64,000 nucleotides of DNA from Pectobacterium colocasium. Its GTDB lineage: Bacteria; Pseudomonadota; Gammaproteobacteria; Enterobacterales; Enterobacteriaceae. The notes beneath the pieces were generated by a model, which saw nothing but the letters and a program-made list of their open reading frames with translations, searched no databases and had not been told where the DNA came from. Numbering within the stretch: position 1 is the stretch's first letter; each line of letters starts with the position of its first letter. Shown here in pieces: positions 12,267 through 24,108 of this stretch. The stretch lies in the NCBI RefSeq assembly GCF_020181655.1, contig NZ_CP084032.1, positions 4,836,001 to 4,900,000 on the forward strand. Reading direction: 5' to 3'. The position numbers and the translations under genes were made by a program.

Positions 12267-12929
12267 ATGAGAATATTGTTAATCGAAGACGATCGCCTGA
12301 TTGGCGACGGCCTGAAAGCAGGCTTAATCAAACTGGGTTTTAATATTGACTGGTTTACGGAAGGCAAAGCGGGTGCCGCGGCCTTGAAGGCTGCCCCCTA
12401 TGATGCGATTGTGCTCGATCTCAGCCTGCCGGGTATGGACGGAATGGATATCCTGCGCCAGTGGCGTCAGGCTGGGCATGACGAACCGGTGCTGATTCTG
12501 ACCGCTCGGGATGCGCTGGAACAGCGTGTGGAAGGGCTCCAGCAGGGTGCCGATGATTATTTATGTAAGCCCTTTGCGCTGACAGAAGTGGCCGCTCGCC
12601 TTCAGGCGCTGATTCGCCGCCGTCACGGTCAACTTCAACCGACATTAACGCACGGCGCGGTGTCCCTGGAGCCGGGTTCGCGGAACGTCACGCTTAACAA
12701 TGAGCCGTTGATATTGAAATCCCGCGAACTGGCACTGCTGGAACTGTTTTTGCTCAACCCAAACCGCGTACTCACACGCGCGCAGTTGGAAGAAAAACTC
12801 TATGGGTGGGACGATGATGTCTCCAGCAATGCGGTAGAAGTGCATATCCACCACCTGCGCAAAAAGTTAGGTGGCGGGTTTATCCGTACCGTGCATGGCG
12901 TTGGCTACATTCTGGGAGATGCGCCATGA
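12267..12929 (+). CDS. qseB: Response regulator QseB
   Basis: This 220-residue OmpR/PhoB-class regulator has a receiver domain with phosphoacceptor Asp51 (IVLDLSLPG), acidic pocket EDD at 7-9, switch Thr in LTARD and Lys in CKPF. A C-terminal winged helix ([13 protein letters not shown] ... [11 protein letters not shown]) follows. It is paired with QseC, its ORF overlapping qseC by 4 nt. In relatives QseBC responds to host or quorum cues and controls motility and virulence. Confidence 0.95.
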   Translation: MRILLIEDDRLIGDGLKAGLIKLGFNIDWFTEGKAGAAALKAAPYDAIVLDLSLPGMDGMDILRQWRQAGHDEPVLILTARDALEQRVEGLQQGADDYLCKPFALTEVAARLQALIRRRHGQLQPTLTHGAVSLEPGSRNVTLNNEPLILKSRELALLELFLLNPNRVLTRAQLEEKLYGWDDDVSSNAVEVHIHHLRKKLGGGFIRTVHGVGYILGDAP

Positions 12930-14275
12930 ACCGACTCAGCCTGCGTTTACGCCTGATTGCGGGTTTTACGCTGCTGACGCTGATTTGCTGGGGCGTTGCC
13001 AGTCTGCTTTCGTGGTATCAAACGCGTCATAACATCAATGAGCTATTTGATACCCAGCAAATGCTGTTTGCCAAACGTCTGGCCACCATGAACCCCGATG
13101 AATTGCGAATCCAGCCGATATCTTTGCCCAAAACCAAGAGTTTGGTGCACAAGAACCGCGGCAAACAGGACGACGATGCCCTAGCCTTCGCCATTTTTAC
13201 TCGCGACGGGAAGATGGTGTTGAATGATGGTGAGAACGGCAAAGATTTCATTTTTGATTACCAGCGAAACGGCTTTACCGACGGCAAATTGCGCGATGAC
13301 AGTGACGCATGGCGCATCGTCTGGTTAACGACGGCAGATGATCGTTACGTGATCGCTGTCGGGCAGGAGTGGGAATACCGTCAGGACATGACGCTGGATA
13401 TTGTAAAAACCAACCTGATGCCCTGGCTGTTCGCCCTACCCGTCATGCTGGCACTACTATTCTGGCTGGTCACACGTGAACTCTCACCGCTAAAACGTAT
13501 AACCGCCGAGCTTCAGCAACGTTCCCCCGACGACAGTACACCGCTGGCGACGCAGCACATTCCACAAGAAGTTCGCCCGTTGGTTAACGCGCTGAACCAC
13601 CTGTTTTCCCGTATCAGCGACATGCTGGTTCGAGAACGCCGTTTTACCTCCGATGCCGCTCACGAATTGCGTAGCCCGCTGGCGGCGCTGAAAGTCCAAA
13701 CCGAAGTCGCGCAATTGGCGCATGACGATGAAGCCATGCGCCGCCATGCCCTGATCAATCTGGACAAAGGGATCGAACGGGCCACCCGGCTGGTGGATCA
13801 ACTCCTGACGCTGTCTCGACTGGATGCCGACGCCTCCCCCGAAGAGATACAGCCCGTTCAGTTTAATGACTTACTGCAACAGGCGGTGATCGCGCACTAC
13901 CACACGGCGCAAACCGCAGGTATCGAACTGACGCTGGATTTACCGGACACCTCGGTCATTCGACAGGGCCACCCGCTGCTACTAACTCTGCTGGTACGCA
14001 ATCTGCTGGATAACGCTATTCGCTACAGCCATGAAAGGGGAACGGTAAGCCTGACGCTGACAGCGCGCGGCTTTCAGGTTGCCGATAACGGACCGGGCAT
14101 TAGCGAGGAGGCGCTGGCAAGAATTGGCGAACGTTTTTATCGTCCGCCGGGGCAAGAGAAATCCGGTAGCGGTCTGGGGATTTCCATCGTCAACAACATC
14201 GCTAAATTGCACCACATGCGGGTCACGTTCACCAATCAGCCCGGAGGCGGGCTGATCGTGTCAGTGAATTGGTAA
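12926..14275 (+). CDS. qseC: Sensor histidine kinase QseC
   Basis: This 449-residue inner-membrane kinase has one membrane segment at about 8-30 and another at about 165-183, flanking a periplasmic sensor domain. A cytoplasmic H box follows with His246 ([15 protein letters not shown]), then N box (LLDNAIRYS) and G boxes ([17 protein letters not shown]). His246 falls at the same residue number as in E. coli QseC. The ATG overlaps the qseB stop, so the two are translationally coupled. Confidence 0.95.
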   Translation: MNRLSLRLRLIAGFTLLTLICWGVASLLSWYQTRHNINELFDTQQMLFAKRLATMNPDELRIQPISLPKTKSLVHKNRGKQDDDALAFAIFTRDGKMVLNDGENGKDFIFDYQRNGFTDGKLRDDSDAWRIVWLTTADDRYVIAVGQEWEYRQDMTLDIVKTNLMPWLFALPVMLALLFWLVTRELSPLKRITAELQQRSPDDSTPLATQHIPQEVRPLVNALNHLFSRISDMLVRERRFTSDAAHELRSPLAALKVQTEVAQLAHDDEAMRRHALINLDKGIERATRLVDQLLTLSRLDADASPEEIQPVQFNDLLQQAVIAHYHTAQTAGIELTLDLPDTSVIRQGHPLLLTLLVRNLLDNAIRYSHERGTVSLTLTARGFQVADNGPGISEEALARIGERFYRPPGQEKSGSGLGISIVNNIAKLHHMRVTFTNQPGGGLIVSVNW

Positions 14276-14317
14276 AGGTTCTAAGACGTTACGTAGAGGT
14301 AAGATCGAGATACACGG

Positions 14318-14366
14318 TCGACCACGGGGCGAGGTATCCCTACGGGAACCTCATCCCCGTGTTTCC
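14318..14366. repeat. Intergenic palindromic repeat (family B, copy 1)
   Basis: CACGGGG and CCCCGTG form the outer stem and GAGGT/ACCTC an inner stem, around ATCCCTACGGGA, which can itself pair. It is followed by TTTCCCTAATAACAA. A shorter relative with the same CCGTGTTTC-TAACAA tail lies at 57894-57924. It sits between the convergent qseC and kup genes and could act as a terminator for either. Confidence 0.6.
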
Positions 14367-14426
14367 CTAATAACAAACAACGAGTCGCTGTCAGTGTATT
14401 AACTGATAGAAAATGAGTGGGAACAC

Positions 14427-16295
14427 TTAAATTTCGACCTGTATCCCCAGCTCAATCAGCCTGTTCGGCGGTATTTCAAACTGATCCGCCGCTCGTAATG
14501 CATTGCGGCTGAGCATCATGAATAGCTTGCCGCGCAAGCGCAGATACCACGGGCGCTCACCGATAATCAGCGATTCATTGGACATAAAGAAAGAGGTTTC
14601 CATCATTTGGCAGGTTAACCCTTCCTGCCAGCAGCGCTGGAAGACCTCTTCCACATCCGGCGTTTCACGCCAGCCATAGTTGGCAATCACTCGCCAGAAC
14701 GTAGGCGAAAGCTGTTCAACCGTTACGCGACGCGCGTTAAGCACATAGGGCGCATCCTCCGTTCGCATGGTTAACAGCACCACACGCTCGTGTAGGATCT
14801 TATTGTGCTTAAGATTATGCAGCAGCGCGAACGGGATCACGCGAGTCGCACGTGAGAAATAGACAGCGGTGCCCGGTACACGCGTCGGCGGTGATTTCTC
14901 CAACGATGCAATCATGGCATCCAGCGAGTTACCATGCTCATGCAGCCGACGCAGCAGCCTGAAACGCTCGCTTTTCCACGTCGTCATGATAATAAACATC
15001 ACCATACCCAGCGCCAGCGGCAGCCAGCCGCCGGAGAGGATCTTGACCACGTTGGCCAAAAACATCGGCACGTCGATAACCAGTAAACCCGCCAGCAACA
15101 CCCACGCCAGGTAGCGATTCCAGAGCCAGTTCTTCACCGCCACCGTACAGAACAGAATACTGGTAATCACCATCGTGCCCGTTACCGCAATCCCATAAGC
15201 CGCCGCCAGATTGCTTGAATGCTCAAAGCTGACAATCACGATGACAACGGCGATATACAGCATCCAGTTAATCGCGGGGATATAGATCTGACCGGATTCC
15301 ATATCTGACGTGTGTACGATACGCATTGGTGGCAAATAACCCAGCCGCACGGCCTGACGGGTCAGGGAGAACACGCCGGAAATCACCGCCTGCGAAGCAA
15401 TTATTGTCGCCAACGTCGCCAATATCATCAGTGGAATCAGCGCCCAATCTGGCGCCAGCAGGAAGAAGGGGTTCTTAATCGCCTCTGGGTTCTTCAACAG
15501 CAATGCACCCTGCCCGAAGTAATTTAAGACCAGTGACGGCAGCACTACCGTAAACCAGGCCAGACGAATCGGAAATTTGCCGAAGTGCCCCATATCAGCA
15601 TACAGCGCCTCGACCCCGGTAATCGCCAGCACTACCGCCCCCAGCGCGAAGAACGACACCGCTTTATATTCGGCAAAGAAGCGCACGGCGTACATCGGAT
15701 TCAACGCCTGTAAGACTTCTGGGTTGGCGACCACGCTGCGCGCGCCCAGCACGCCGAGCGTCAAAAACCAAATCAGCATAACCGGGGCAAACAGCTTGCC
15801 GACGCTGCCCGTACCGTGTTTTTGAATGATAAAGAGTAACGTCAGCACGACAATCGATAGCGGGACGATATAGCTGTCCATCGACGGCGCGGCAATTTCC
15901 AGCCCTTCCATCGCCGACATGACCGAGATGGCTGGCGTGATGACCACTTCCCCATAGAAGAAGCTGCCGCCAATCAACCCCATGATAACCAGCACGGACG
16001 TCATACGATCGGAGGTATTGCGTCCGGCTAGCGACATTAAGGTAAGAATCCCACCTTCGCCTGCGTTGTCCGCACGCATCACATAGGTCAGGTATTTCAG
16101 CGAAACAACAAGGACCAACAGCCAAAAGATCAGTGAAAGGAAGCCAAAAACCGAATCAGGTTCGACCCCAAAACCAAACTGCCCTGATAAACATTCCCTT
16201 AACGTATAAAGAGGGCTGGTTCCTATATCTCCATAAACCACCCCGATGGCCGCCAGCGTGACCGCTGGAAGCGAACGTTTATGTTCTGAGCTCAT
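14427..16295 (-). CDS. kup: Low-affinity potassium transporter Kup
   Basis: At 622 aa the protein has the same length as E. coli Kup (TrkD). The first about 440 residues form some twelve membrane helices, opening with [15 protein letters not shown], the family hallmark; a cytoplasmic C-terminal region follows. It imports K+ with protons, mostly at acidic pH. It is divergent from ravA. Confidence 0.97.
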   Translation of the reverse strand: MSSEHKRSLPAVTLAAIGVVYGDIGTSPLYTLRECLSGQFGFGVEPDSVFGFLSLIFWLLVLVVSLKYLTYVMRADNAGEGGILTLMSLAGRNTSDRMTSVLVIMGLIGGSFFYGEVVITPAISVMSAMEGLEIAAPSMDSYIVPLSIVVLTLLFIIQKHGTGSVGKLFAPVMLIWFLTLGVLGARSVVANPEVLQALNPMYAVRFFAEYKAVSFFALGAVVLAITGVEALYADMGHFGKFPIRLAWFTVVLPSLVLNYFGQGALLLKNPEAIKNPFFLLAPDWALIPLMILATLATIIASQAVISGVFSLTRQAVRLGYLPPMRIVHTSDMESGQIYIPAINWMLYIAVVIVIVSFEHSSNLAAAYGIAVTGTMVITSILFCTVAVKNWLWNRYLAWVLLAGLLVIDVPMFLANVVKILSGGWLPLALGMVMFIIMTTWKSERFRLLRRLHEHGNSLDAMIASLEKSPPTRVPGTAVYFSRATRVIPFALLHNLKHNKILHERVVLLTMRTEDAPYVLNARRVTVEQLSPTFWRVIANYGWRETPDVEEVFQRCWQEGLTCQMMETSFFMSNESLIIGERPWYLRLRGKLFMMLSRNALRAADQFEIPPNRLIELGIQVEI

Positions 16296-16624
16296 AAACC
16301 TATCTTCTGTTATTAATCAGTCCGCGAAGCGCATCGTTCACTGCAACCCGTCCAAGAGCGCACAGTATGCACAAATCAGGGTAAAAACCCATTTTTATTA
16401 TGTGAATCGCCAGCTCAAGCCTCGCTGTAAAAGCGGGTTTATTGATTACTGTCGCCATTAGGTTGAATAATTCGTAAAAGTATTCTAATAAAAAACTGTG
16501 ATCTGCCGTTTAATATTATTGTCTTTATAAAAGTAGGGGCTTTATGAAGTTCCGCTTTTAGTCATGCAGTGAGATTTAAAGATAAACGATTTCAGTACAT
16601 CACACATGGACTAACGGATTAATT
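16296..16624. other. Intergenic region between kup and ravA
   Basis: This 329-bp A/T-rich divergent interval must hold the kup and ravA promoters. I see no strong consensus promoter, repeat or small gene with a ribosome site. Confidence 0.5.
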
Positions 16625-18124
16625 ATGCGTCAAACTGCGGCATTGGCTGAAAGAATTTCTCGTCTCAGTCATGCGCTAGAACACGGACTCTACGAAAGAC
16701 AGCACACCATTCGTCTCTGTCTGCTGGCCGCACTAAGCGGGGAAAGTGTTTTCCTGCTGGGGCCGCCAGGTATAGCCAAAAGTATGATCGCTCGGCGTCT
16801 TAAATTCGCTTTTCGTCATGCGAACGCGTTCGAGTACCTGATGACTCGCTTTTCCACCCCGGAAGAGGTATTCGGTCCCCTTTCCATTCAGGCGTTAAAA
16901 GACGAAGGGCGCTATCAGCGCCTGACCGCTGGCTATCTGCCGGAAGCTGAAATCGTGTTTCTGGATGAGATCTGGAAAGCGGGCCCCGCCATTTTGAATA
17001 CCCTGCTGACGGCCATTAACGAGCGACGTTTCCGTAACGGCAACAGCGAAGACACGATCCCGATGCGCTTGCTGGTCGCAGCCTCGAATGAGTTACCAGA
17101 AGCGGATGGCGGTCTGGAAGCGCTGTACGACCGCATGCTCATCCGCCTGTGGCTCGATCGTGTTCAGGAAAAACAGAATTTCCGTGCACTCCTCGTGAAC
17201 AACAGCAGCGAACGCGATAACCCTGTACTACCGGCTCTCAGTGTCAGCGATGAAGAGTACCAACAGTGGCAGAAAGACATTGAGCACATCGCGCTGCCTG
17301 AAGCCAGTTTCGAGTTGATTTACACCTTGCGCCAGCAGCTTGATACGCTAGAACAGGCGCCTTACATTTCCGATCGGCGCTGGAAAAAAGCCCTGCGTCT
17401 GCTTCAGGCCAGCGCATTTTTCTGCGGTCGGGATGCCATTACGCCAGTTGATATCATTCTACTGAAAGACTGTCTCTGGCATGACCAAAGCACCCTGGCG
17501 CTCATTGAGCGTCAGCTTGAGCTGTTGATCACCGAACACGGTTACCAACAGAGAAATCTGCTGTTCCGCCTACAGCAGGTGAATACCAAACGCCAGCAAT
17601 ACCAACGAGAACAAAGCGAATTACAGGCATTTTCAGTAGAGAAGCAGGGGCACTTCCTCGGCCGGAAAATCCACTACACGCTGCCTGAAACCATCATCAC
17701 AGACACATTGGATCTGGTATTACAGCGCCCGCTGATCCTGCACGATATTGAAGTCAACCACCTGATCATTGAGAAGAATGCTCTGCAAGGCTGGCTGCAA
17801 AAAGGGGGAGAAATCCGGGGCAAGCTCAACGGTATCGGCTTTACCCAACGTCTCGATCTGCTGGTGGACGATCGCCAACATCTGACGGTTCGTGATATCA
17901 GCCTGCAATCCTCTATTCTTTCTCTGCCGGAAAAGCGCGACATTGCGCTTCCTGCCGACATTATCGATGAGTATGAAAAGCTGAACATGCAGTTGCGCGA
18001 ACAGCGCCGCTTATTCAGCCAGCATCAGCCTTGCCTGTTTGTCCCCAGTGAGTGGTTGGCCAAAATAGAAGCCAGCCTGCAACAGGTCGCTGAGCAGATC
18101 CAGCAATCAGAGCAACAGGACTAA
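16625..18124 (+). CDS. ravA: MoxR-type AAA+ ATPase RavA
   Basis: RavA (499 aa; 498 in E. coli) is a hexameric ATPase working with ViaA. In E. coli it binds the lysine decarboxylase LdcI and affects respiratory complexes and aminoglycoside sensitivity. Visible motifs are Walker A GPPGIAKS (about 46-53), Walker [12 protein letters not shown] and sensor 1 [10 protein letters not shown], followed by the RavA-specific C-terminal discs. The viaA start is 7 nt downstream. Confidence 0.95.
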   Translation: MRQTAALAERISRLSHALEHGLYERQHTIRLCLLAALSGESVFLLGPPGIAKSMIARRLKFAFRHANAFEYLMTRFSTPEEVFGPLSIQALKDEGRYQRLTAGYLPEAEIVFLDEIWKAGPAILNTLLTAINERRFRNGNSEDTIPMRLLVAASNELPEADGGLEALYDRMLIRLWLDRVQEKQNFRALLVNNSSERDNPVLPALSVSDEEYQQWQKDIEHIALPEASFELIYTLRQQLDTLEQAPYISDRRWKKALRLLQASAFFCGRDAITPVDIILLKDCLWHDQSTLALIERQLELLITEHGYQQRNLLFRLQQVNTKRQQYQREQSELQAFSVEKQGHFLGRKIHYTLPETIITDTLDLVLQRPLILHDIEVNHLIIEKNALQGWLQKGGEIRGKLNGIGFTQRLDLLVDDRQHLTVRDISLQSSILSLPEKRDIALPADIIDEYEKLNMQLREQRRLFSQHQPCLFVPSEWLAKIEASLQQVAEQIQQSEQQD

Positions 18125-18130
18125 CGCCCG

Positions 18131-19609
18131 ATGATCACGCTGGAATCACTGGAAATGCTGCTGTCTATCGATGAAAACGAGTTGCTGGACGATCTTATCG
18201 TCACACTGCTGGCAACGCCTCAGCTCGCTTTCTTCTTTGAAAAGTATCCCAGCCTGAAGTCCGCGTTACTCAACGACCAGCCTCACTGGAAAGAAACCTT
18301 AAAACAGCGCCTGCGTGCCACACAGGTACCGCCGGAGCTGGAAAAAGAATTTAGCTGCTACCAGCGTTCACAATCGATCGACAATCAGACTTTTCAGGCA
18401 CGCCTGCCTGCGATTATGGATACGCTGAACAACGTGGAATCCCCCTTTCTGACACAGGCCTCACAGCTCATGGCTTCTCCAGAGCGAACCTTAGGGCAGA
18501 AGGTTACGAGCGGGCTTCACGCACTCTTTCTTCAGCGCTGGCGGCTAAGCCTCACTCTGCAAACTGTTTCACTGCATCAGCAATTGATGGATCAGGAGCG
18601 GGAAATCCTGCTGGATGAACTGCAACAACGCCTGACCCTCAGCGGCAAACTCGAACCTATTCTGGCCGAAAACGAAAATGCGGCCGGGCGGCTCTGGGAT
18701 CTCAGCGCCGCGCAGCGTATTCACACCGATCCCCGTCCGTTACTGGATTTCGGCGCTTTCCTGCAACGCCAGCCTGAATTACAAAAACTGGCGGAACGCT
18801 TAGGGCGCAGTCGCGAAACTAAATCCATCCTCACGCAGGAAGCACCGAAAGAAGCCTTTCGGGTAAGCGTTAGAGAACCCGCTACCGTGCCTGAACAGGT
18901 AAGTGGCATACATCAGAGCGATGACATTCTGCGCTTGATGCCAACCGAGCTGGCTGCTTTGGGCATCAGCGAGCTGGAATTCGAGTTTTATCGTCGTCTG
19001 TTAGAACATCGCCTGCTGACATATCGCTTACAAGGTGAGAACTGGCGCGAGAAAGTCATGGAACGCCCTGTGATTCATCAGCGAAATGAACAACAGCCGC
19101 GTGGCCCGTTTATCGTCTGCGTTGATACGTCAGGCTCGATGGGCGGCTTTAATGAGCACTGTGCCAAAGCCTTCTGCCTTGCGCTGATGCGCATCGCGCT
19201 CGCCGATAACCGCCGTTGTTACATCATGCTGTTTTCTACCGGCGTGGTGAAATACGAACTCACGTCTGCAGATGGATTAGAGCAGGCGATACGTTTTCTC
19301 AGCCAGTCCTTCCGTGGCGGCACAGATATGAGCGCCTGTCTGTCAGCATTGTTGGATAAGATGGACGATGCACTCTGGCATGATGCCGATGCGGTGGTGA
19401 TTTCAGATTTTATTGCCCAACGATTACCGGATGAGGTGGTAAATAAGGTGAAAAGCCGCCAGAAGCAGCTACAGCATCGTTTCCATGCTGTAGCGATGTC
19501 CGATCACGGCAAACCCGGCATCATGCGCATCTTTGACCATATCTGGCGCTTTGATACCGGGTTAAAAAGCCGCTTAATGCGCCGTTGGCAGCACGGCAAG
19601 GCTTATTAA
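18131..19609 (+). CDS. viaA: VWA-domain protein ViaA
   Basis: ViaA (492 aa) is the co-factor of RavA and stimulates its ATPase. The C-terminal von Willebrand A domain carries the metal-ion-dependent adhesion site VDTSGSMGG (DxSxS), the matching Thr in RGGTDMSA and the Asp in VVISDF. It is co-transcribed with ravA, and its last 4 nt overlap the 3' end of the convergent asnA. Confidence 0.95.
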   Translation: MITLESLEMLLSIDENELLDDLIVTLLATPQLAFFFEKYPSLKSALLNDQPHWKETLKQRLRATQVPPELEKEFSCYQRSQSIDNQTFQARLPAIMDTLNNVESPFLTQASQLMASPERTLGQKVTSGLHALFLQRWRLSLTLQTVSLHQQLMDQEREILLDELQQRLTLSGKLEPILAENENAAGRLWDLSAAQRIHTDPRPLLDFGAFLQRQPELQKLAERLGRSRETKSILTQEAPKEAFRVSVREPATVPEQVSGIHQSDDILRLMPTELAALGISELEFEFYRRLLEHRLLTYRLQGENWREKVMERPVIHQRNEQQPRGPFIVCVDTSGSMGGFNEHCAKAFCLALMRIALADNRRCYIMLFSTGVVKYELTSADGLEQAIRFLSQSFRGGTDMSACLSALLDKMDDALWHDADAVVISDFIAQRLPDEVVNKVKSRQKQLQHRFHAVAMSDHGKPGIMRIFDHIWRFDTGLKSRLMRRWQHGKAY

Positions 19610-20598
19610 AGCAGGCCGGAAACCGACTCACGCAGCGGCTGTGGCCAGACGCCGCACTGAACCTGACCAATGTGTGGCAATTGCAGCAACAACATGACCA
19701 GGCGAGACTGACCGATTCCCCCGCCGATCGTTTGCGGCATCTCACCGCGCAGCAACGCCTGATGCCATTCCAGCTTCAGTCGTTCTTCATCCTGCGTCAG
19801 CGCCAGCTGGCGAGTGAGTGCCTCTGCATCCACACGAATGCCCATGGATGAAATCTCAAACGCATCGTTCAGAACCGGGTTCCATACGACAATATCGCCG
19901 TTCAGACCCGCCAGTTCCTGCTCGCCAGGCGTTGTCCAGTCATCATAATCCGGCGCACGCACATCGTGAGATTGCCCGCTGGACAGCTTGCCGCCAATCC
20001 CTATCAAGAAGACAGCGCCCAGTTCTTTCGCAATCGCTCGCTCACGCCCTTTGGCATCCAGATCGGGGTAGCGCTTCAGCAACGTTTCGGTATGCACAAA
20101 ATGAATCTGTTCTGGCAGGAAAGGCTGAATGCCAAACGCCTGATGAACCGCAGCCTCTGTCGCCTTGATACCCTGATAAATACGCGTCACCGTCGATTTC
20201 AGGTACTCTGCATGACGCTCGCCGTCTCCCATCACGCGCTCCCAGTCCCACTGATCGACATAAACCGAGTGGATCGGGCTCAGACGATCTTCGTCCGGGC
20301 GCAGCGCCTTCATGTGGGTATAAATGCCTTCACCGCTGCTAAAATCATACGCGCCCAGCGTTTTACGTTTCCATTTAGCCAGTGAGTGCACCACTTCAAA
20401 GGTGGCATCCGGCAGGGCTTTCACCTTAACCTGCACCGCTTTTTCCGTACCGGACAAGTTATCCTGCGTACCATCACCGATACGGCTAAGAATCGGTGCC
20501 TGAACTTCAATCAATCCCAGAAGTTGCTCCAGTTGGCTGGAGAAGAAAGATTTAACGAAGCTGATTTGCTGCTGTTTTTCGATGTACTGCTTTTTCAT
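19606..20598 (-). CDS. asnA: Aspartate-ammonia ligase
   Basis: AsnA makes asparagine from aspartate, ammonia and ATP (EC 6.3.1.1). The 330-residue protein matches E. coli AsnA in length and order of motifs: [13 protein letters not shown] at the N terminus, [10 protein letters not shown], and the class II aaRS-like [14 protein letters not shown] near the end. It is divergent from its activator gene asnC across 152 bp, where AsnC control is expected. Confidence 0.97.
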   Translation of the reverse strand: MKKQYIEKQQQISFVKSFFSSQLEQLLGLIEVQAPILSRIGDGTQDNLSGTEKAVQVKVKALPDATFEVVHSLAKWKRKTLGAYDFSSGEGIYTHMKALRPDEDRLSPIHSVYVDQWDWERVMGDGERHAEYLKSTVTRIYQGIKATEAAVHQAFGIQPFLPEQIHFVHTETLLKRYPDLDAKGRERAIAKELGAVFLIGIGGKLSSGQSHDVRAPDYDDWTTPGEQELAGLNGDIVVWNPVLNDAFEISSMGIRVDAEALTRQLALTQDEERLKLEWHQALLRGEMPQTIGGGIGQSRLVMLLLQLPHIGQVQCGVWPQPLRESVSGLL

Positions 20599-20750
20599 TG
20601 CCGCGTCTCTTATTCATCGTATTTAGTTATTCATTAAGCAATAAAAACCGCTAGCCATTCAATAATCTTATGGATAAATTGCTCTTGTGCTTTTAATCCG
20701 TCATTTTATAGCGGTATAAAATCATTATTCGCTAAAATAGGAGGCTCAAA

Positions 20751-21212
20751 GTGGCAGAAATTTATCAGATCGATAATCTCGATCGCGGCATTCTTTCCGC
20801 CTTAATGGAAAATGCGCGCACCCCCTATGCCGAACTGGCAAAACAGTTTTCTGTCAGTCCGGGCACCATCCACGTTCGGGTAGAGAAAATGAAACAGGCG
20901 GGCATCATTGTCGGCACACGTCTGGACGTAAACCCGAAACAGCTTGGCTATGACGTGTGCTGCTTTATCGGCATCATTCTGAAAAGCGCCAAAGATTATC
21001 CCTCGGCGCTGGAGAAGCTGAACAATTTGGAAGAAGTGGTCGAGGCCTATTACACCACCGGGCATTACAGCATCTTTATTAAGGTCATGTGTCGCTCGAT
21101 AGAAGCATTGCAACATGTACTTATCAACAAGATCCAAACTATTGATGAAATTCAGTCCACGGAAACGCTAATCTCTCTGCAAAACCCCATCATGCGGACG
21201 ATCGCGCCATAA
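20751..21212 (+). CDS. asnC: Transcriptional regulator AsnC
   Basis: This 153-residue Lrp/AsnC-family regulator has an N-terminal helix-turn-helix (YAELAKQFSVSPGTIHVRVEKM) and a C-terminal RAM domain that senses asparagine. It activates asnA and represses itself. The start is GTG, supported by the strong AGGAGG Shine-Dalgarno and by alignment with E. coli AsnC. It is followed by mioC in the classic oriC-flanking order. Confidence 0.96.
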   Translation: MAEIYQIDNLDRGILSALMENARTPYAELAKQFSVSPGTIHVRVEKMKQAGIIVGTRLDVNPKQLGYDVCCFIGIILKSAKDYPSALEKLNNLEEVVEAYYTTGHYSIFIKVMCRSIEALQHVLINKIQTIDEIQSTETLISLQNPIMRTIAP

Positions 21213-21233
21213 TGCTTTTTTCCTATACCCATA

Positions 21234-21242
21234 TTATCCACA
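21234..21242 (+). promoter_or_regulatory. DnaA box upstream of mioC
   Basis: TTATCCACA, a consensus DnaA box, lies 60 bp before the mioC ATG. In E. coli the mioC promoter carries a DnaA box and its transcription enters oriC. Confidence 0.8.
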
Positions 21243-21301
21243 GGTAGATCCCAGCCAGATCACAGCGTACAATGTCCCGTCTTTTATCGGATGGGATCGC
21301 T

Positions 21302-21745
21302 ATGGCAGACATTACCTTGATCAGTGGCAGTACCCTTGGCAGCGCCGAATACGTCGCAGAGCATTTGGCTGAACTGCTGGAGAAGGATGATTTTTCCACT
21401 GAACTTCTGCACGGTCCTGAGCTTGATGCACTGCCTGAAAGCGGTGTATGGCTGGTGGTAACGTCCACCCACGGCGCAGGGGAATTTCCTGATAACCTGA
21501 AAGCGCTGTTTGATCAGTTAGAACAGCAGAAGCCCGATCTTTCTCAAGTGAGCTTCGGTGCGATAGGGATCGGTAGCAGAGAATACGACACGTTCTGTGG
21601 TGCGATCCAAACAGCGGATCGTGTGCTAACCCAGTTAGGGGCAAAACGGATCGGTGAAATCCTTGAGATCGACATCACCCAGCATCAGATTCCTGAAGAT
21701 CCGGCTGAAGAATGGCTAGGATCGTGGGTTAATTTACTCAAATAA
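21302..21745 (+). CDS. mioC: FMN-binding flavoprotein MioC
   Basis: MioC (147 aa) is a short-chain flavodoxin implicated in biotin synthase electron supply. It has the FMN phosphate loop SGSTLGSAEYVAE and a second flavin loop, TSTHGAGEFPDN. The start at 21302 (MADITLISGSTLG) matches E. coli exactly in length; the longer in-frame extension upstream is not supported. Transcription runs straight into oriC. Confidence 0.96.
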   Translation: MADITLISGSTLGSAEYVAEHLAELLEKDDFSTELLHGPELDALPESGVWLVVTSTHGAGEFPDNLKALFDQLEQQKPDLSQVSFGAIGIGSREYDTFCGAIQTADRVLTQLGAKRIGEILEIDITQHQIPEDPAEEWLGSWVNLLK

Positions 21746-21767
21746 GATTAAATATTCGTCAGTTGAA

Positions 21768-22030
21768 TGTGGATAACTATACTTAATTCTGGTGTAAAAG
21801 CCGTAGTTATCCCAATAACAACCCGAGTATGTTTTTTGTCCTGTGTATAAACCCACATTAAGATCCCAGCTTATACTGGCCAGGATCACCGATCATTCAC
21901 AGGTAAGGATCAATGCCATTCTCTTGATCTTTAATGTGAATAATCACTTATCCACACAACCAGACGATCCTAATAAGAGATCTAATAAAGAGATCTTTAA
22001 ATAAAAAGATCTTTCTTTAATTAACGAGGA
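21768..22030. other. oriC: Chromosomal replication origin oriC
   Basis: The mioC-mnmG interval holds DnaA boxes in the E. coli pattern (inverted relative to the usual drawing): R4 TGTGGATAA (21768-21776), a TTATCCCAA box (21807-21815), R2-like TGTGTATAA (21842-21850), R3-like TCATTCACA (21893-21901) and R1 TTATCCACA (21948-21956). An extra TGTGAATAA lies at 21935-21943. GATC sites are dense throughout, as needed for Dam/SeqA control. The unwinding element lies on the mnmG side. Confidence 0.96.
21970..22030. other. DNA unwinding element of oriC (13-mer repeats)
   Basis: Three consecutive A/T-rich repeats each end in GATC on the plus strand: 21970-21982 (CTAATAAGAGATC), 21982-21995 (CTAATAAAGAGATC) and 21999-22011 (AAATAAAAAGATC). 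On the other strand they read as the L, M and R 13-mers (GATCTnTTnTTTT-like) where DnaB is loaded. R1 lies 14 bp away. Confidence 0.9.
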
Positions 22031-22136
22031 TCCAACGGACTTGGTCGTTGACTCAAAGTTGAGTAGAATCCCCCACCCCAGGGCAAATAACGATCGTTCT
22101 CCACTCATCATTCGCAATAATGCGAGGAGCAGTACC

Positions 22137-24026
22137 ATGTTTTATCCAGATCCCTTTGACGTCATCGTGATCGGTGGCGGTCATGCCGGAACAGAAGCTG
22201 CGATGGCTTCTGCCCGAATGGGCCAACAGACGCTTTTACTTACACACAATATTGATACGCTGGGGCAAATGTCTTGTAACCCGGCGATTGGCGGTATTGG
22301 CAAAGGCCATCTGGTTAAAGAGATCGATGCCATGGGAGGGTTGATGGCACGCGCTGTCGACCAGGCCGGTATACAGTTTAGGATACTAAACAGCAGTAAA
22401 GGCCCAGCGGTCAGAGCCACTCGCGCACAAGCGGATCGTGTGCTCTATCGCCAGGCTGTTCGCACCGCGCTGGAGAATCAACCAAACCTGATGATCTTCC
22501 AGCAGGCTGTTGACGATCTGATTGTGGAAAACGATCGTGTCGTGGGCGCAGTAACCCAGATGGGGCTAAAATTTCGTGCAAAAGCCGTCGTATTAACGGT
22601 TGGCACTTTCCTTGACGGCAAGATTCACATTGGGCTGGACAACTACAGCGGCGGGCGTGCAGGCGATCCACCTTCTATTCCACTGGCACGTCGCCTGCGT
22701 GAGTTACCGTTGCGCGTTAACCGCCTGAAAACGGGTACTCCGCCGCGTATTGACGCCAGAACGATCGATTTCAGCGTGTTGGCTCAACAGCACGGCGACA
22801 ACCCAATGCCCGTTTTCTCATTCCTGGGGAATGCGAGCCAGCATCCGGCACAAATGCCGTGCTACATCACGCATACCAACGAGAAAACCCATGATGTGAT
22901 CCGTAATAATCTGGATCGTAGCCCGATGTATGCCGGGATCATCGAAGGGATCGGTCCGCGTTATTGCCCATCGATCGAAGACAAAGTCATGCGTTTTGCC
23001 GATCGAAACACCCATCAGATCTTTCTTGAGCCAGAAGGCCTGACCAGCAACGAAATTTATCCTAACGGGATTTCAACCAGTTTGCCGTTTGACGTTCAGT
23101 GGCAGATTGTTCGTTCAATGGCAGGAATGGAAAATGCACGCATTGTCCGCCCTGGTTATGCGATTGAGTACGACTTCTTTGACCCTCGCGATCTGAAGCC
23201 GACGCTGGAAAACAAATTTATTCATGGCCTGTTCTTCGCCGGACAAATCAACGGCACAACAGGGTACGAAGAAGCCGCTGCACAGGGCATGCTGGCCGGG
23301 CTGAATGCCGCTCGGTTGGCTGCCGATAAAGAAGGCTGGTCACCGCGTCGCGATCAGGCCTATCTTGGCGTACTGGTTGACGATCTCTGTACGTTGGGAA
23401 CCAAAGAACCCTACCGTATGTTTACGTCGCGTGCCGAGTATCGTTTGATGCTGCGCGAAGATAACGCCGATCTGCGTTTGACTGAAATCGGTCGCGAGTT
23501 GGGGATGGTTGACGATCATCGCTGGGCGCGTTTCAACGAGAAACTTGAGAGTATTGAAAAAGAGCGCCAGCGCCTGCGTGATATTCACGTTCACCCACAG
23601 TCTGAGCAGTTAGAGCAAGTTAACTCGTTGCTGAAAACGCCGTTGTCCCGCGAAGCAAACGGTGAAGAGCTGCTGCGTCGCCCGGAAGTGGATTACGTTC
23701 AACTGACTGCGCTACCGCTGTTTGCTCCAGGATTAACCGACGAGCAGGCTGCTGAACAGGTTGAAATTCAGGTCAAATACGAAGGGTATATTGCTCGTCA
23801 ACAGGATGAAATCGAGAAACAGTTGCGTAATGAAAATACGTTGCTGCCTGCCGATCTGGATTACAAGCAGGTTAACGGCTTGTCCAACGAGGTGATCGCT
23901 AAACTGAACGATCACAAACCGTCGTCTATCGGTCAGGCTTCACGGATTTCCGGTATTACGCCTGCGGCAATCTCCATTCTGCTGATCTGGCTTAAAAAAC
24001 AGGGTCTGCTGCGCCGCAGCGCCTGA
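22137..24026 (+). CDS. mnmG: tRNA uridine-5-carboxymethylaminomethyl modification enzyme MnmG (GidA)
   Basis: MnmG works with MnmE to form cmnm5U/mnm5U at the wobble position of several tRNAs, using FAD. The 629-residue protein matches E. coli GidA in length. It has the N-terminal dinucleotide-binding [10 protein letters not shown], the [13 protein letters not shown] block with a conserved Cys, and the C-terminal helical MnmE-contact domain. ATG 22137 after GCGAGGAGC is chosen; the frame is open 32 codons further but without homology. Confidence 0.97.
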   Translation: MFYPDPFDVIVIGGGHAGTEAAMASARMGQQTLLLTHNIDTLGQMSCNPAIGGIGKGHLVKEIDAMGGLMARAVDQAGIQFRILNSSKGPAVRATRAQADRVLYRQAVRTALENQPNLMIFQQAVDDLIVENDRVVGAVTQMGLKFRAKAVVLTVGTFLDGKIHIGLDNYSGGRAGDPPSIPLARRLRELPLRVNRLKTGTPPRIDARTIDFSVLAQQHGDNPMPVFSFLGNASQHPAQMPCYITHTNEKTHDVIRNNLDRSPMYAGIIEGIGPRYCPSIEDKVMRFADRNTHQIFLEPEGLTSNEIYPNGISTSLPFDVQWQIVRSMAGMENARIVRPGYAIEYDFFDPRDLKPTLENKFIHGLFFAGQINGTTGYEEAAAQGMLAGLNAARLAADKEGWSPRRDQAYLGVLVDDLCTLGTKEPYRMFTSRAEYRLMLREDNADLRLTEIGRELGMVDDHRWARFNEKLESIEKERQRLRDIHVHPQSEQLEQVNSLLKTPLSREANGEELLRRPEVDYVQLTALPLFAPGLTDEQAAEQVEIQVKYEGYIARQQDEIEKQLRNENTLLPADLDYKQVNGLSNEVIAKLNDHKPSSIGQASRISGITPAAISILLIWLKKQGLLRRSA

Positions 24027-24047
24027 TTTAAGGTAAACTTATCCCTT

Positions 24048-24073
24048 AAATAGCCGGTTATCCGGCTATTTTT
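24048..24073 (+). terminator. Hairpin between mnmG and rsmG
   Basis: AAATAGCCGG and CCGGCTATTT pair, followed by a T-rich run. It looks like an intrinsic terminator or attenuator 20 nt after the mnmG stop; rsmG follows 36 nt later. Confidence 0.7.
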
Positions 24074-24108
24074 ATTATTAACCTCATATTTTTCATCGGG
24101 ATATTATT

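Noticed and set aside
21739-22040. Short minus-strand frame (21944-22138) in the mioC-mnmG interval
   Set aside because: It overlaps oriC boxes and 13-mers and has no coding features.
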